In this document: piece after piece, positions 1 to 8,633 of the stretch
How the letters are laid out: every line of letters begins with the position of its first letter
Position numbering within the stretch: position 1 is the first letter of the stretch
NCBI GenBank assembly: GCA_002071415.1
Contig: MWFC01000001.1
Span: 1 to 64,000 of the forward strand
DNA: 64,000 bases
Source: Bacteroidetes bacterium ADurb.Bin012
GTDB lineage: Bacteria > Bacteroidota > Bacteroidia > Bacteroidales > TTA-H9
Direction: 5' to 3'
Made by a program: the position numbers and the translations under genes
Notes under the pieces: generated by a model
Told to the model about the DNA's origin: nothing
Databases searched by the model: none
What the model saw: only the letters and a program-made list of their open reading frames with translations

Positions 1-479
1 CCAATCCCTGTACCTGCATCGGAACTTGCTACCACTGAAGGGCTCATTTGCAACACATAAGGTAAATCTCGTCCAATGTTCAATTTCCTTATCTCCTTCC
101 GATGTAGTTCGCTAAAAGTAGTGGGAACCGAAATATCTACCCTGGTGGATTTTACGATTACTTCTTCCTGCATGTGAGCTAATGTCTGTAATTTTATTTT
201 TAAAAAGAGATTCCTGTCTAATTTAATGGTATCAAAATATGACTCATATCCTACATAACTGATTTTTAAAGGATAATTACCCGAAGGAAGTTTTTTGATG
301 GAAAAATATCCGACGTCGTTGGTTACAGCTCCATAAGGAGAATTCAATATAACAACATTGGCTCCAACGAGACTTTGCCCGCTCGAGGCGTCACAAACCG
401 TCCCACTCAGCATATACTGAGACATGGCCACATAGGGGACAAGCGCCATGAAAATGAAAATAAAAGTTTTTTTGAACAT
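1..479 (-). CDS. TonB-dependent outer-membrane receptor, N-terminal part (probable thiamin uptake)
   Basis: The gene reads leftwards off the window; about 159 residues from the ATG at 477-479 are visible. They show a hydrophobic signal peptide (MFKKTFIFIFMALV) ending near MSQ, then a carboxypeptidase-regulatory-like beta-sandwich (about residues 20-100; motifs SGTVCDASSGQ, GANVVI, VTNDVGYFSI, GYESY). A plug-domain start follows (EVIVKSTR, then DLPYVLQMSPSVV). This is the layout of Bacteroidota TonB-dependent receptors. A TPP riboswitch lies immediately upstream on the same strand, so the likely cargo is thiamin or a thiamin precursor; the substrate is inferred only from that regulation. The barrel is outside the window, so neither integrity nor a SusD-like partner can be judged. 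Confidence 0.9.
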   Translation of the reverse strand, partial: MFKKTFIFIFMALVPYVAMSQYMLSGTVCDASSGQSLVGANVVILNSPYGAVTNDVGYFSIKKLPSGNYPLKISYVGYESYFDTIKLDRNLFLKIKLQTLAHMQEEVIVKSTRVDISVPTTFSELHRKEIRKLNIGRDLPYVLQMSPSVVASSDAGTGI

Positions 480-483
480 AAAT

Positions 484-519
484 AATGGTTTTAATTGTGG
501 AACAATGTATTAAAACCAT
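484..519 (-). promoter_or_regulatory. Hairpin between TPP riboswitch and start codon (expression platform)
   Basis: A perfect 11-bp inverted repeat, ATGGTTTTAAT / ATTAAAACCAT, with a 14-nt loop lies four bases upstream of the receptor ATG and just downstream of the TPP aptamer. On the minus strand it is followed by a short T-rich stretch that runs into the start codon. It is well placed to sequester the translation start or act as an attenuator when the aptamer binds ligand. The mechanism is inferred from position only. Confidence 0.5.
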
Positions 520-549
520 ATAGGGGAAAAGGTCATGAATGAATTATAT

Positions 550-625
550 CTCCCTACGCCGGTATAATCCGGATCAGGTTCAAAGGGTATGATCTCAGCC
601 CCGCTATATCGGGACACCCCTATAA
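550..625 (-). promoter_or_regulatory. TPP (thi-box) riboswitch
   Basis: Read on the minus strand the segment contains the conserved THI-element pieces in order: AGGGGTGTCCCG, GGGGCTGAGAT, ACCCTTTGAACCTGATC, then CCGGCGTAGGGAG closing the P1 stem. These are the aptamer core that recognises thiamin pyrophosphate. It precedes the TonB receptor running off the left edge, and a -7-type promoter element lies just upstream. It predicts repression of the receptor when thiamin pyrophosphate is plentiful. Confidence 0.95.
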
Positions 626-636
626 GGTATCTACGG

Positions 637-644
637 CAAAATTA
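637..644 (-). promoter_or_regulatory. Putative -7 promoter element for the TPP riboswitch transcript
   Basis: The minus strand reads TAATTTTG, matching the Bacteroidota -7 consensus TAnnTTTG. The predicted transcription start, near 630, falls a few bases before the aptamer begins. No clear TTTG -33 box is seen at the usual spacing. Confidence 0.45.
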
Positions 645-714
645 GAATATTTTATCTAATAAACGATTTGATAAAATAATTTGCTATTTTTGATGAAAAA
701 TGATTTGATAAAAG

Positions 715-1134
715 ATGACTATCGCGATTATCAATGGACCAAATCTAAACCTTTTAGGAAAACGACAACCTCATATCTATGGTTCTGAACGATTCGAAGA
801 CTATCTCCGTCAGCTCGAAACAACTTATCCTTATATCAATTTCATCTATCGACAACATAATATGGAGGGTGAAATCATCAATACCTTACATGAATTTGGA
901 TTTTCCACCGATGGGATTATACTAAACCCTGGCGGTTTTACACATACTTCGGTAGCAATAGCAGATGCTATACGTTCTATTTACTGCCCTGTGGTAGAAG
1001 TGCACATCAGCATGCTCTTTGGCCGTGAACCTTACCGACAAAAATCGCTTACTGCTTCGGCCTGCAAAGGTTTTATTTGTGGCTTTGGATTAGAAAGCTA
1101 TCGGTTAGCTGTAGAAAGCTTTCTCCAAAAATAA
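715..1134 (+). CDS. aroQ: 3-dehydroquinate dehydratase, type II
   Basis: A 139-residue protein of normal length for the type II dodecameric enzyme, which dehydrates 3-dehydroquinate to 3-dehydroshikimate in the cytoplasmic shikimate pathway. Family motifs are complete: NGPNLNLLGKRQPHIYG near the N-terminus with the catalytic Arg17 and Tyr22, HNMEGEIINTLHE, ILNPGGFTHTSVAIADA and VEVHISMLFGREPYRQ. A TATTTTTG element at 685-692 fits a -7 box and would give a short leader, although a TTTG -33 box is not correctly spaced. It is transcribed divergently from the TPP-riboswitch receptor unit and appears monocistronic. Confidence 0.97.
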   Translation: MTIAIINGPNLNLLGKRQPHIYGSERFEDYLRQLETTYPYINFIYRQHNMEGEIINTLHEFGFSTDGIILNPGGFTHTSVAIADAIRSIYCPVVEVHISMLFGREPYRQKSLTASACKGFICGFGLESYRLAVESFLQK

Positions 1135-1720
1135 AAATAAACATCTCTCTAATAGAGAATTACCACAGCACTTTTTGTTTTTCTGAAAATGGTTAGAATG
1201 AGCCAAATCATTATTATTGACAAGAGCTATTTTAAATGAATAAATTTTATAGTCAATGTTTCTTGATTCAAAAGAAGTAAGAAATATTTGGAAAAACGCC
1301 CAAAAAGTAGAAAAAGCTTGTATATTTGTGTTATGAATTCCTTATTTTGATTCTTAGAAAAAGCATCTATGCCCATGGGGCAAGTCTCTGATTTGTTTAC
1401 ACGGGCTTTCCTTCAGAGAGAAGCAATTAAGGAATGCTACTATTTCAAATAGAAACACAGGTTTTAATAAAGTTTAACTGAATTGGAAACTCTTCTCATG
1501 TATAGCGTAAAAGTTAATAGCTATCCTTTCATCAAATGGTTTAATTCTTTTGATGATAAGGTTGCCAGATTATTATTATGGCTACTGCATCCAATATAAC
1601 AAAACCCGAACGGTGTTGTGCGTCAGCTAATGAGATACAGAAAGATACTTTCTTATCGTTTTACAAATTAACATAATACATTAATTTAATTAACTTATTA
1701 AAATTTAAATTTATAACAAA
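1135..1720. other. 586-bp intergenic stretch without a recognisable gene
   Basis: AT-rich sequence between aroQ and the next gene. Neither strand has an ORF worth calling and I see no tRNA or riboswitch signature. The last 60 bases before 1721 are almost purely A/T, as is common for leader regions in this phylum. A TATATTTG octamer near 1320 fits a -7 box but has no correctly placed partner. Confidence 0.5.
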
Positions 1721-2131
1721 ATGAACAAAATAAAATTTTTATTAGTAGCAGTTTGTTGCATCACAGCTACTTTAGCTTTTAAGGATGCTTCAGCACAGAT
1801 AACGGTAGGTCCAGTTAATTTTAATTATTACATATCTGATCCTGAGGCCCCTCCAACTACAGAATATTCTGTTTATGCAGTCCTTGAGACAAGTGAGGGA
1901 AATCTCTATCCTATCCCTATAGGAGAAGTTACCGGCCAAGGGCTAAAATATTTACCACAAGTCATTAATTTTCCCGGGGTTGTTCCGCCCAATCCTATGC
2001 CAAGGTATCCTTATCGAATAATTGTTATGGTGTACAGAGGCAGCATTGTTCGTACAGGAGTTTCCGACTGGGCCAACGAAGAAGGCTTATACCCCTGTAC
2101 GCCTAATCCTATCAAAGTCCAGCAGTTTTGA
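1721..2131 (+). CDS. Small secreted protein of unknown function
   Basis: 136 residues starting with a clear signal peptide (MNKIKFLLVAVCCITATLAF, cleavage probably after ASA near residue 26). The mature part of about 110 residues is rich in Pro, Tyr and Val, lacks any motif I recognise, and contains a single late Cys. A strong terminator directly follows, so it is probably its own transcription unit. It could be a small periplasmic or secreted beta-protein. Codon use and the signal peptide make it a credible gene, but its function is unknown. Confidence 0.75.
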   Translation: MNKIKFLLVAVCCITATLAFKDASAQITVGPVNFNYYISDPEAPPTTEYSVYAVLETSEGNLYPIPIGEVTGQGLKYLPQVINFPGVVPPNPMPRYPYRIIVMVYRGSIVRTGVSDWANEEGLYPCTPNPIKVQQF

Positions 2132-2139
2132 TTAAATTT

Positions 2140-2176
2140 GCATTTCCCCGGCCTGTTCCGGGGAAATGCTTTATCT
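2140..2176 (+). terminator. Rho-independent terminator after the small secreted protein
   Basis: A perfect 12-bp stem, GCATTTCCCCGG / CCGGGGAAATGC, with a 6-nt loop is followed by TTTATCTT. It lies nine bases past the stop codon and 10-20 bases before the next ATG, so it separates two same-strand genes. Confidence 0.85.
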
Positions 2177-2186
2177 TAATTGAAAA

Positions 2187-3836
2187 ATGGAGCCTCACTA
2201 TAAAAAATCCTTACTTTTAGTCTTAGCCGTTCTATTGTTCCGATTAAACCTATTTTCCCAAAAAGAACTCGACATTTGGTATTTTGGAAACAAAGCCGGC
2301 ATTAGTTTCGTTAATGGAGGACCCATCGCATTATTGAATAATAATGAATTTATTCCTGGATATTCATCTACTATATCTGATTCCTCAGGAAATTTACTTT
2401 TTTATGGTCAAATTCGTTTACTAAACCGCAATCACACCTTAATGCCTAATGGTGATTTGGGAACTACGGGGGAGCATGGTATGATTGGTATTCAGACGAA
2501 AATCCCAGATACGATTTATTATATTTTTCATGTGGATGGTTTTGGATTTCCCAATCCATCAGTTCACGAAGGCTTGACCTATTCCATATTGAACATGAAT
2601 CTCGACAATGGACTGGGCGATATTGAACCCAGCAAAAAAAGTATTCCTTTATGTGGTGCATCACAGGCTTTTGGATGTATTACGGCTACTCGCCACAGCA
2701 ACAATCATGATGCCTGGATAATTTCGAGAATACATGATCCTGATTCGAATTTTTATGTATCCTATCTTTTGAATGATAATGGTGTTGTCGATCAGCCTGT
2801 ATTTAGCAATAGCGGGGTATTTCTGGATTATTCTATATCTACAATGATACAGGCCTTGAAAATATCCCAGGATGGGAAGCATCTGGTATGCTGCTATTCC
2901 GACAGGTTTGAGGTGTGCAGTTTCAATACTGCCACGGGTGAAATTCAGCCCAAGTTTACCATTATTCCCAGTTATATTCCGGTTGGTCCATGCTTTCCTG
3001 ATGATTTGGCCTTTTCGGTTGATGGCAAGTTTGTGTATGTTGCATGTCATTATTACTGTACTGCCATTTCAGGTTGTGCTGCTGTATTTCAGTACAACAT
3101 GGAGAGGGGAGATTCTCTGTCATTTAAAGATTCTGAAAAATTCATAGCCATTGGGTCATTAATGGGCATACATCTTGGTCCAGATAATAAGATATATGCT
3201 ACACAGACGTTTACAGATTCTCTTAGTGTTATTCATCATCCCTCTTTACCTGGTTCAGCCTGTCAGTGGCAAAAAAATTATCTCAGCCTGCGGGGAAGAC
3301 AATCAGGTGTAGGGCTTTCACAAGGTCTTCAACGTTACTTTGCCTATATTAATCACTCTGGGCAATGTCAAGGAATGCCGGTAAGCTTTTCACCCAACAC
3401 CTATCCAGCACCCGATTCGCTTTGGTGGAACTTTGGCGATCCCGCCAGTGGCTCTGCCAATACTTCTATAGATAGCACTCCTCAACATATTTACGCCAAC
3501 CCTGGTTCCTACACCATACAAATGATAGTAAAACATATTGACAATCGCTACGACACGGCCATATTTCATCTTTTCATTGAGCCTCAGCCCATCCCCAACC
3601 TTGGGCCGGATATTACAGTATGTGAAAACCAGGCAGTAATTCTGGATGCAGGCTACAACCCCGAATGGACATATTTATGGAATACAGGAGCTACATCGAG
3701 CAGCATAACTGTCGACACCAGTGGAACATACAGTGTTACCGTAAGTTCTCAAAGCGGCTGTTCGGGCAGCGATAGCATCAATGTATTTATTGGTCAAGGC
3801 ACAAAACCTCCACCCCGTCTCATCAAACACGATTGA
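2187..3836 (+). CDS. Secreted beta-propeller-like protein with PKD and Ig-like domains
   Basis: 549 residues. A signal peptide covers about residues 1-25 (ending NLFSQ). Next comes a family-typical start (WYFGNKAGISFVNG) and a region of about 350 residues with propeller-like repeats (SQDGKHLVCCYS, SVDGKFVYVAC, GPDNKIYAT). A PKD domain at about residues 395-465 (YANPGSYTIQMIV) and a final Ig-like domain with LGPDITVCENQ and WNTGATSSSITV follow. Proteins of this architecture are normally secreted by the type IX system and end in a sorting or gliding-associated C-terminal domain. Here the protein stops at the end of the Ig-like unit with no such domain, so it may be truncated or exported differently. 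Function unknown; extracellular adhesion or binding is plausible. Confidence 0.8.
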   Translation: MEPHYKKSLLLVLAVLLFRLNLFSQKELDIWYFGNKAGISFVNGGPIALLNNNEFIPGYSSTISDSSGNLLFYGQIRLLNRNHTLMPNGDLGTTGEHGMIGIQTKIPDTIYYIFHVDGFGFPNPSVHEGLTYSILNMNLDNGLGDIEPSKKSIPLCGASQAFGCITATRHSNNHDAWIISRIHDPDSNFYVSYLLNDNGVVDQPVFSNSGVFLDYSISTMIQALKISQDGKHLVCCYSDRFEVCSFNTATGEIQPKFTIIPSYIPVGPCFPDDLAFSVDGKFVYVACHYYCTAISGCAAVFQYNMERGDSLSFKDSEKFIAIGSLMGIHLGPDNKIYATQTFTDSLSVIHHPSLPGSACQWQKNYLSLRGRQSGVGLSQGLQRYFAYINHSGQCQGMPVSFSPNTYPAPDSLWWNFGDPASGSANTSIDSTPQHIYANPGSYTIQMIVKHIDNRYDTAIFHLFIEPQPIPNLGPDITVCENQAVILDAGYNPEWTYLWNTGATSSSITVDTSGTYSVTVSSQSGCSGSDSINVFIGQGTKPPPRLIKHD

Positions 3837-4037
3837 TTATAAACCAATAGAAAAAATTTTGTAGGCTATTCAAGCAAAAACGAATCGAATTTTTTTAAAC
3901 TCTATCGACATCAAATTAAATTTATTTATGAATATTATATTAAATAACAAAACAAAATTTATAAGATGTGAAATTTTTCTATTTATACATTATTTATGAA
4001 TACGAAACGAATCGATAAAATATGTTTTCGGGATATG

Positions 4038-6227
4038 TTAGTTTTGTTTTAAAAGAAGATGTTCATAGAGAAACTCAGTCATCAATGAATAGAGATGGTA
4101 TGTAGTATTTTTTCCAGTATAAATTCCGTGATTGCTGTCGGGATAATACATTGTTTGAAAATGTTTATTGGCATTAACCAGTGCCGAAACCATTTCAACC
4201 GAATTTTGAAAATGGACGTTATCGTCGGCCGTGCCATGTATCAGCAGATAGTTCCCTTTAAGTTTGTCGGTATAATGGATAGGAGAATTGTCGTCGTAGC
4301 CTTGAGAGTTGGACTGAGGTAATCCCATATAGCGCTCAGTATAGATGTTGTCGTAATATCTCCAGTTGGTAACTGGAGCTACAGCTATACCTGTAGTAAA
4401 ATAATCGGAGCCTTTGGTCATACACAGCGACGACATAAATCCTCCATAGCTCCAGCCAAATATAGCAATACGTGTAGAATCGGCTATTCCCGAACGAATA
4501 AGGTATTTGGCGAGCTCTATCTGGTCGTCGGTTTCATATTTCCCCAACTGGCTATAAGTCATTTTTCTGAATTCTTCTCCTCTGAAACCAGTTCCGCGAT
4601 TATCTACTGAAACTACGACTATCCCATGTAAAGCCATCATTTGATACCACAATCTTCCGCCTTCCCAATAATTGGTTACGGTTTGCGATCCAGGTCCTCC
4701 GTACAGATAAACCAATACTGGATAAGGCTGTTGAGTATTGAAATGGGGGGGCTTTATCATCCATCCATCCAAAGTAACTCCATAAGAAGTCGTAAAAGAA
4801 AAAAACTCCACAGGTTGAAGCTGATATTCTTTTGCTTTTTCGGTAAATCCCGCATTATTTTCGAGGATTCGGAGTTCTTTGCCTCTGGCATCGCAAATCG
4901 ACATGATATGTGGTGTATTGGCATCCGACCATCTTTTAAGAAAATATGTGTAATTTGGATTAAAGCTGGCCGTGTTATTTCCTGGCTGGCCAGCAATGAT
5001 TTTAAGATGCCCCTTAGTGTCAACTGTGCAGATTTCACGATTTAGCGGGCTGCTATAGGCTGCAGAAAAATAAACAAGCTTGCGGATAGCATCATAACCA
5101 ATGATATGATCTACTTCCCATTCTCCTATCGTAAGTTGTTTATTTAATCTTCCATCGGTTGAATGAAGATAAATATGGTTGTAACCATTTCCCTGACTCG
5201 TGATGAAAAATTGATTCCCATCAGGAGTAAACATGAGGTCGTCGGTTATTTCTATATAGTATTTGTTCTCTTCACTATAGATGATATTTCCTAATGCGCT
5301 AGAAGGATTATAAAGAAGAATCTCGAGATGATTCTGCAAGCGATTGAGGCGCTGAATGGCCAGCATACCTGAATTTCCAGCCCATTGCATGCGAGGTAAA
5401 TACTGATCGTTTTCTGAACCCGTATTCAATTTTAATGCTTTCTTTTCTTCAATGTTATAAACATAGACATCAACGATGGAGTTTTCTTCGCCAGCCTTGG
5501 GATATTTATAACAGTAATTCTCCGGATACAATTTTCCATATTTTGGGAAGCAATATTGTTTTACACGAGTTTCGTCGAATCGATAATAAGCTATTTTGCT
5601 GCCATCGGGCGACCAGAAAAATCCTTTAGTAAAACCAAATTCTTCCTCATACACCCAGTCGGTCGTGCCATTGATGATTTCATTGATTTTTCCGTCGGTT
5701 GTCAATGGCATCTCGCTTCCATCGTCCAGATTTTTAATAAACAGGTTGTTCTCTCTAACAAAAGCAACCTTACTGCCATCGGGTGAAAACTCGGCCAGCC
5801 GCTGTTGCCCCTTGTCCGACAAAGCACTCAATTTTTTTTGCTGTAGATCATAAATATAATATTTTGCATAATAAGAATGTCGGTAAATGGGTTCAATTGC
5901 CGTTGCAATCAGCATTTTTTTGCCATCGTTACTGAGGCTAAAATCTTCCATCGAAATTTTTTCGCCTTGCGCATCGAGCAGGTCTTTGAGAGCTATAAGA
6001 TAGCCAACATAAGCCCCAGTTTTGTAATCATAAATCTTTAAAGTGTCGTTTTCCTTTTTTAGGTAATTTTTTCCATCGTTTAAAGGGGTAATCCAGTAAG
6101 AACTTTTGGTTGCCAAACCTCGGTCCTTCAATATAGCATCGAGTGTAAGTTCTTTGGTTTGCGAATGTAGAGATTTCGATAAGGTAACCAAAACCACCAA
6201 AAACACAAGATAATAAAATTTTTTCAT
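4038..6227 (-). CDS. S9B dipeptidyl peptidase IV family protein
   Basis: 729 residues with a signal peptide (MKKFYYLVFLVVLVTLS) ending around HSQ. The N-terminal beta-propeller carries the substrate amino-end-binding Glu pair in WVYEEEFGF. The C-terminal alpha/beta hydrolase has the nucleophile motif GWSYGGF near residue 590, an Asp in HGTADDNVHF near 662 and the His in DSNHGIY near 699, so the triad is complete. Length is normal for the DPP IV family. It should be a periplasmic exopeptidase removing Xaa-Pro or related dipeptides from oligopeptides, as in peptide-fermenting Bacteroidota. It stands alone between convergent and divergent neighbours. Confidence 0.95.
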   Translation of the reverse strand: MKKFYYLVFLVVLVTLSKSLHSQTKELTLDAILKDRGLATKSSYWITPLNDGKNYLKKENDTLKIYDYKTGAYVGYLIALKDLLDAQGEKISMEDFSLSNDGKKMLIATAIEPIYRHSYYAKYYIYDLQQKKLSALSDKGQQRLAEFSPDGSKVAFVRENNLFIKNLDDGSEMPLTTDGKINEIINGTTDWVYEEEFGFTKGFFWSPDGSKIAYYRFDETRVKQYCFPKYGKLYPENYCYKYPKAGEENSIVDVYVYNIEEKKALKLNTGSENDQYLPRMQWAGNSGMLAIQRLNRLQNHLEILLYNPSSALGNIIYSEENKYYIEITDDLMFTPDGNQFFITSQGNGYNHIYLHSTDGRLNKQLTIGEWEVDHIIGYDAIRKLVYFSAAYSSPLNREICTVDTKGHLKIIAGQPGNNTASFNPNYTYFLKRWSDANTPHIMSICDARGKELRILENNAGFTEKAKEYQLQPVEFFSFTTSYGVTLDGWMIKPPHFNTQQPYPVLVYLYGGPGSQTVTNYWEGGRLWYQMMALHGIVVVSVDNRGTGFRGEEFRKMTYSQLGKYETDDQIELAKYLIRSGIADSTRIAIFGWSYGGFMSSLCMTKGSDYFTTGIAVAPVTNWRYYDNIYTERYMGLPQSNSQGYDDNSPIHYTDKLKGNYLLIHGTADDNVHFQNSVEMVSALVNANKHFQTMYYPDSNHGIYTGKNTTYHLYSLMTEFLYEHLLLKQN

Positions 6228-6371
6228 GATATTTGCATTTAAGAAATATGTGTGGTCAAAATTATTGATTTTTCGCGGATTTTCAATGAAGACAGATTAT
6301 TTTCTATATTTCTTGATGAGAAAGTAGAATTATAATCGGGAGTAACTTTCGAAATAATAAAAAAATAGAAT

Positions 6372-7133
6372 ATGACGAATCAGGAGGAAAGAATAAGAAC
6401 TGCGGCCGAATTTATCAAAAAGTCGAAATATCTGGTAACCTTTACGGGTGCAGGAGTAAGTGTAGAAAGTGGAGTGCCAGCCTTCAGAGGCCAAGGGGGG
6501 TTATGGACTAAATATGATCCCAAGGTCTTAGACATCGATTATTTTATGAAATTTCCAGAAAAGAGTTGGCCTGTAATCATCGAAATATTCTATCAATATA
6601 TGGGTAAAGCCAAGCCCAATGCTGCTCATCTTATCTTAGCAAAATGGGAGAAAAAGGGTTTACTCCAAATGATTATTACACAAAATATCGACAATTTACA
6701 TTATGAGGCCGGTAATCGAAACATCATAGAGTTTCATGGCAATACACGAAATTTGATTTGCTTGGAATGTAGGAAAATTTATAAAGTGGATAAAAATTTA
6801 CTTGAAAATATTCCTCCCCGATGTTCAGTTTGCAAATCTATATTAAAGCCCGATTTTGTATTCTTTGGCGAAGCTATTCCCACTGAAGCCTATTCTGCTT
6901 CTATACAGGCAGCGCAAAAATGCGATGTATTGATTGTTATTGGCACTACGGGCGAAGTTATGCCCGCTAATCTTATTCCTGGGTTAGCGAAGAATAATGG
7001 AGCAAGGATTATCGAAATCAATCCACACATTTCTGAACACACACAGGTCGTTACCGATGTTTTCCTTCCCATTAAGGCCTCTGAAGCCATGATGGCGCTT
7101 GATGAAGCCATTTATTCGTCATCTGTTGAATAA
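6372..7133 (+). CDS. Sir2-family NAD-dependent protein deacylase
   Basis: 253 residues. Sirtuin motifs are complete: GAGVSVESGVPAFRG (26-40) for NAD binding, TQNID (103-107), the catalytic His122 in EFHG, a structural zinc site of Cys130, Cys133, Cys151 and Cys154, and GTTGEVMPA for NAD-ribose contact. It removes acyl groups from lysines using NAD+, giving nicotinamide and O-acyl-ADP-ribose. The last 22 bases overlap the convergent rubredoxin gene. CobB-like; exact acyl preference cannot be told. Confidence 0.95.
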   Translation: MTNQEERIRTAAEFIKKSKYLVTFTGAGVSVESGVPAFRGQGGLWTKYDPKVLDIDYFMKFPEKSWPVIIEIFYQYMGKAKPNAAHLILAKWEKKGLLQMIITQNIDNLHYEAGNRNIIEFHGNTRNLICLECRKIYKVDKNLLENIPPRCSVCKSILKPDFVFFGEAIPTEAYSASIQAAQKCDVLIVIGTTGEVMPANLIPGLAKNNGARIIEINPHISEHTQVVTDVFLPIKASEAMMALDEAIYSSSVE

Positions 7134-7285
7134 AAATATGTTTTCGGATTGCCACAACGAGGGCAAATGCAGTCGTCGGGAAGTTCGTCGAAGGGGGTAC
7201 CCGGTGCAATGCCATTCTCGGGATTGCCTTTCTGTGGCCTGTACATATATTCGCACAATCCACACTTATAAATACCAGAATCCAT
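7112..7285 (-). CDS. Rubredoxin
   Basis: A 57-residue one-iron electron carrier when started at the ATG at 7285, which gives the usual rubredoxin N-terminus; an in-frame ATG four codons upstream (7297) is the alternative. Iron ligands are in KCGLCEY and CICPRCGN, with the conserved PENGIAPGTPFDELPDD loop between them. It probably serves in oxygen or peroxide detoxification or general electron transfer in an anaerobe; the partner is not visible nearby. It overlaps the 3' end of the sirtuin gene on the opposite strand by 22 bp. Confidence 0.93.
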   Translation of the reverse strand: MDSGIYKCGLCEYMYRPQKGNPENGIAPGTPFDELPDDCICPRCGNPKTYFYSTDDE

Positions 7286-7362
7286 AATACGCTTCAAAAT
7301 TTAAATCTCGAGCAAAAATACCGAATTTTGCACGCGGATAAATGTTAATCATTCGAGAAATT

Positions 7363-8391
7363 ATGATTAAAACGCTTCGAACTCAGTCTCTTTTGTCATA
7401 TCTCGCCTTATCGCTATTATTGATGTCATGCAGTCGCAAACCTGAGAAGACAATCATCACCGGTGAGGCTCAAGGAACATATTATCAGGTAACTTATTTA
7501 GATGTTGCGAAGAGGAACTTTAGCAAGGAAATAGATTCCCTTTTGCATGCCTTCGACCGTTCGGTCTCGTTATGGGACGATAGTAGCATCATTTGCCGTA
7601 TCAACCGTAACGAAACAGGTGTAAAAACCGATAGTGTTTTCCGCTTTGTGTTTACCCAATCGATGGAAGTAGCCAAGAGAACTGATGGAGCTTTCAATCC
7701 GTGCGTAGGGCCGTTGGTGAAGGCTTGGGGATTTCATCGCAAGCAGGGAAAAATGCCCGATAGCCTCTTGATTATTGAATTGTTGAAACATATCGATTAT
7801 CGGAACATCTGGTTGCAAGGCGATAGTGTTGTGAAATCGGATACAAGCATAGAACTCGATTTCAACGCCATAGCACAAGGTTATTCTGCCGATTTGCTGG
7901 CTTCATTTTTACGGCAAAAGGGAATCACTTCCTATTTGGTTGATATTGGCGGGGAAGTAGTTACGGGAGATCCGAAACCCGATGGAAATCAATGGAGAGT
8001 TGGAATAGAAAAACCATCCGACAGTGCGAGCTCAGAAAGGGAAATTGAAGCCGTGGTGGAAATAGCCCACAAAGCCATTGCTACTTCGGGAAGTTACAGG
8101 AAATATCGTATAGAGAACGGAAGGCGATATTCTCATACGATTGACCCCAAAACAGGTTATCCTGTCAATCATAATTTGTTAAGTGTAAGTGTTGTGGCAA
8201 AAGATGGCATTACAGCCGATGCTTATGCAACAGCATTTATGGTAATGGGAGCCGAAAAAGCATGGAGATTTATTAGAGATAACAAAGATTTAGGACTTGA
8301 AGCCTATTTTATTCTCGACGAAAACAAATCGAATTTCCGAATCATTCAAACCCCGGGATTTGTGAGTCTGCTCTCCAAAACAACTGAATAA
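7363..8391 (+). CDS. apbE: FAD:protein FMN transferase (ApbE)
   Basis: About 342 residues from the ATG at 7363; the in-frame ATG at 7342 adds seven residues ahead of the signal peptide and is less likely. A lipoprotein signal ends LLMSC, so the enzyme is probably anchored in the periplasm. ApbE motifs are present: DGAFNPCVGPLVKAWGF, a YLVDIGGEVV segment, AIATSGSYRKY, SHTIDPKTGYPV and the metal-site region ADAYATAFMVMG. The enzyme attaches FMN covalently to Thr/Ser of target subunits such as those of Na+-NQR or RNF complexes; no target is encoded in the window. The last 50 bases overlap the convergent small membrane-protein gene. Confidence 0.95.
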   Translation: MIKTLRTQSLLSYLALSLLLMSCSRKPEKTIITGEAQGTYYQVTYLDVAKRNFSKEIDSLLHAFDRSVSLWDDSSIICRINRNETGVKTDSVFRFVFTQSMEVAKRTDGAFNPCVGPLVKAWGFHRKQGKMPDSLLIIELLKHIDYRNIWLQGDSVVKSDTSIELDFNAIAQGYSADLLASFLRQKGITSYLVDIGGEVVTGDPKPDGNQWRVGIEKPSDSASSEREIEAVVEIAHKAIATSGSYRKYRIENGRRYSHTIDPKTGYPVNHNLLSVSVVAKDGITADAYATAFMVMGAEKAWRFIRDNKDLGLEAYFILDENKSNFRIIQTPGFVSLLSKTTE

Positions 8392-8590
8392 AGGATGAAA
8401 GAGCTACTGTTTTGCCAATATATTCTTGGTATGAACCTTCGCCTCCACAAGTGCAGCTAAGGTTTTCGCCCGGCAACGACGAGGCACGTGTTTTCTTGAA
8501 CTTGGTTCCCTTGATGAAAAACATTTTGATGGCTATACCCGCAGCGGGAATTATTAGAAGAGTAAATGCTATCAAAATAAGTTTGAGCAT
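8342..8590 (-). CDS. Small single-pass membrane protein with CTCGG motif
   Basis: 82 residues from the ATG at 8590 (a GTG lies one codon upstream). One N-terminal membrane segment (LKLILIAFTLLIIPAAGIAI) is followed by a basic stretch (KMFFIKGTKFKKTR) and a short Cys pair in SCTCGG. This arrangement matches a small conserved Bacteroidota membrane protein that I recall from many genomes and whose function is unknown. The C-terminal 17 codons overlap the end of apbE on the other strand, and the family's usual length suggests that tail is not conserved. Confidence 0.7.
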   Translation of the reverse strand: MLKLILIAFTLLIIPAAGIAIKMFFIKGTKFKKTRASSLPGENLSCTCGGEGSYQEYIGKTVALSSFIQLFWRADSQIPGFE

Positions 8591-8633
8591 CACCGTGTTT
8601 CAAAATCGGTCATTTTGTAATTTTTGCAGCAAA

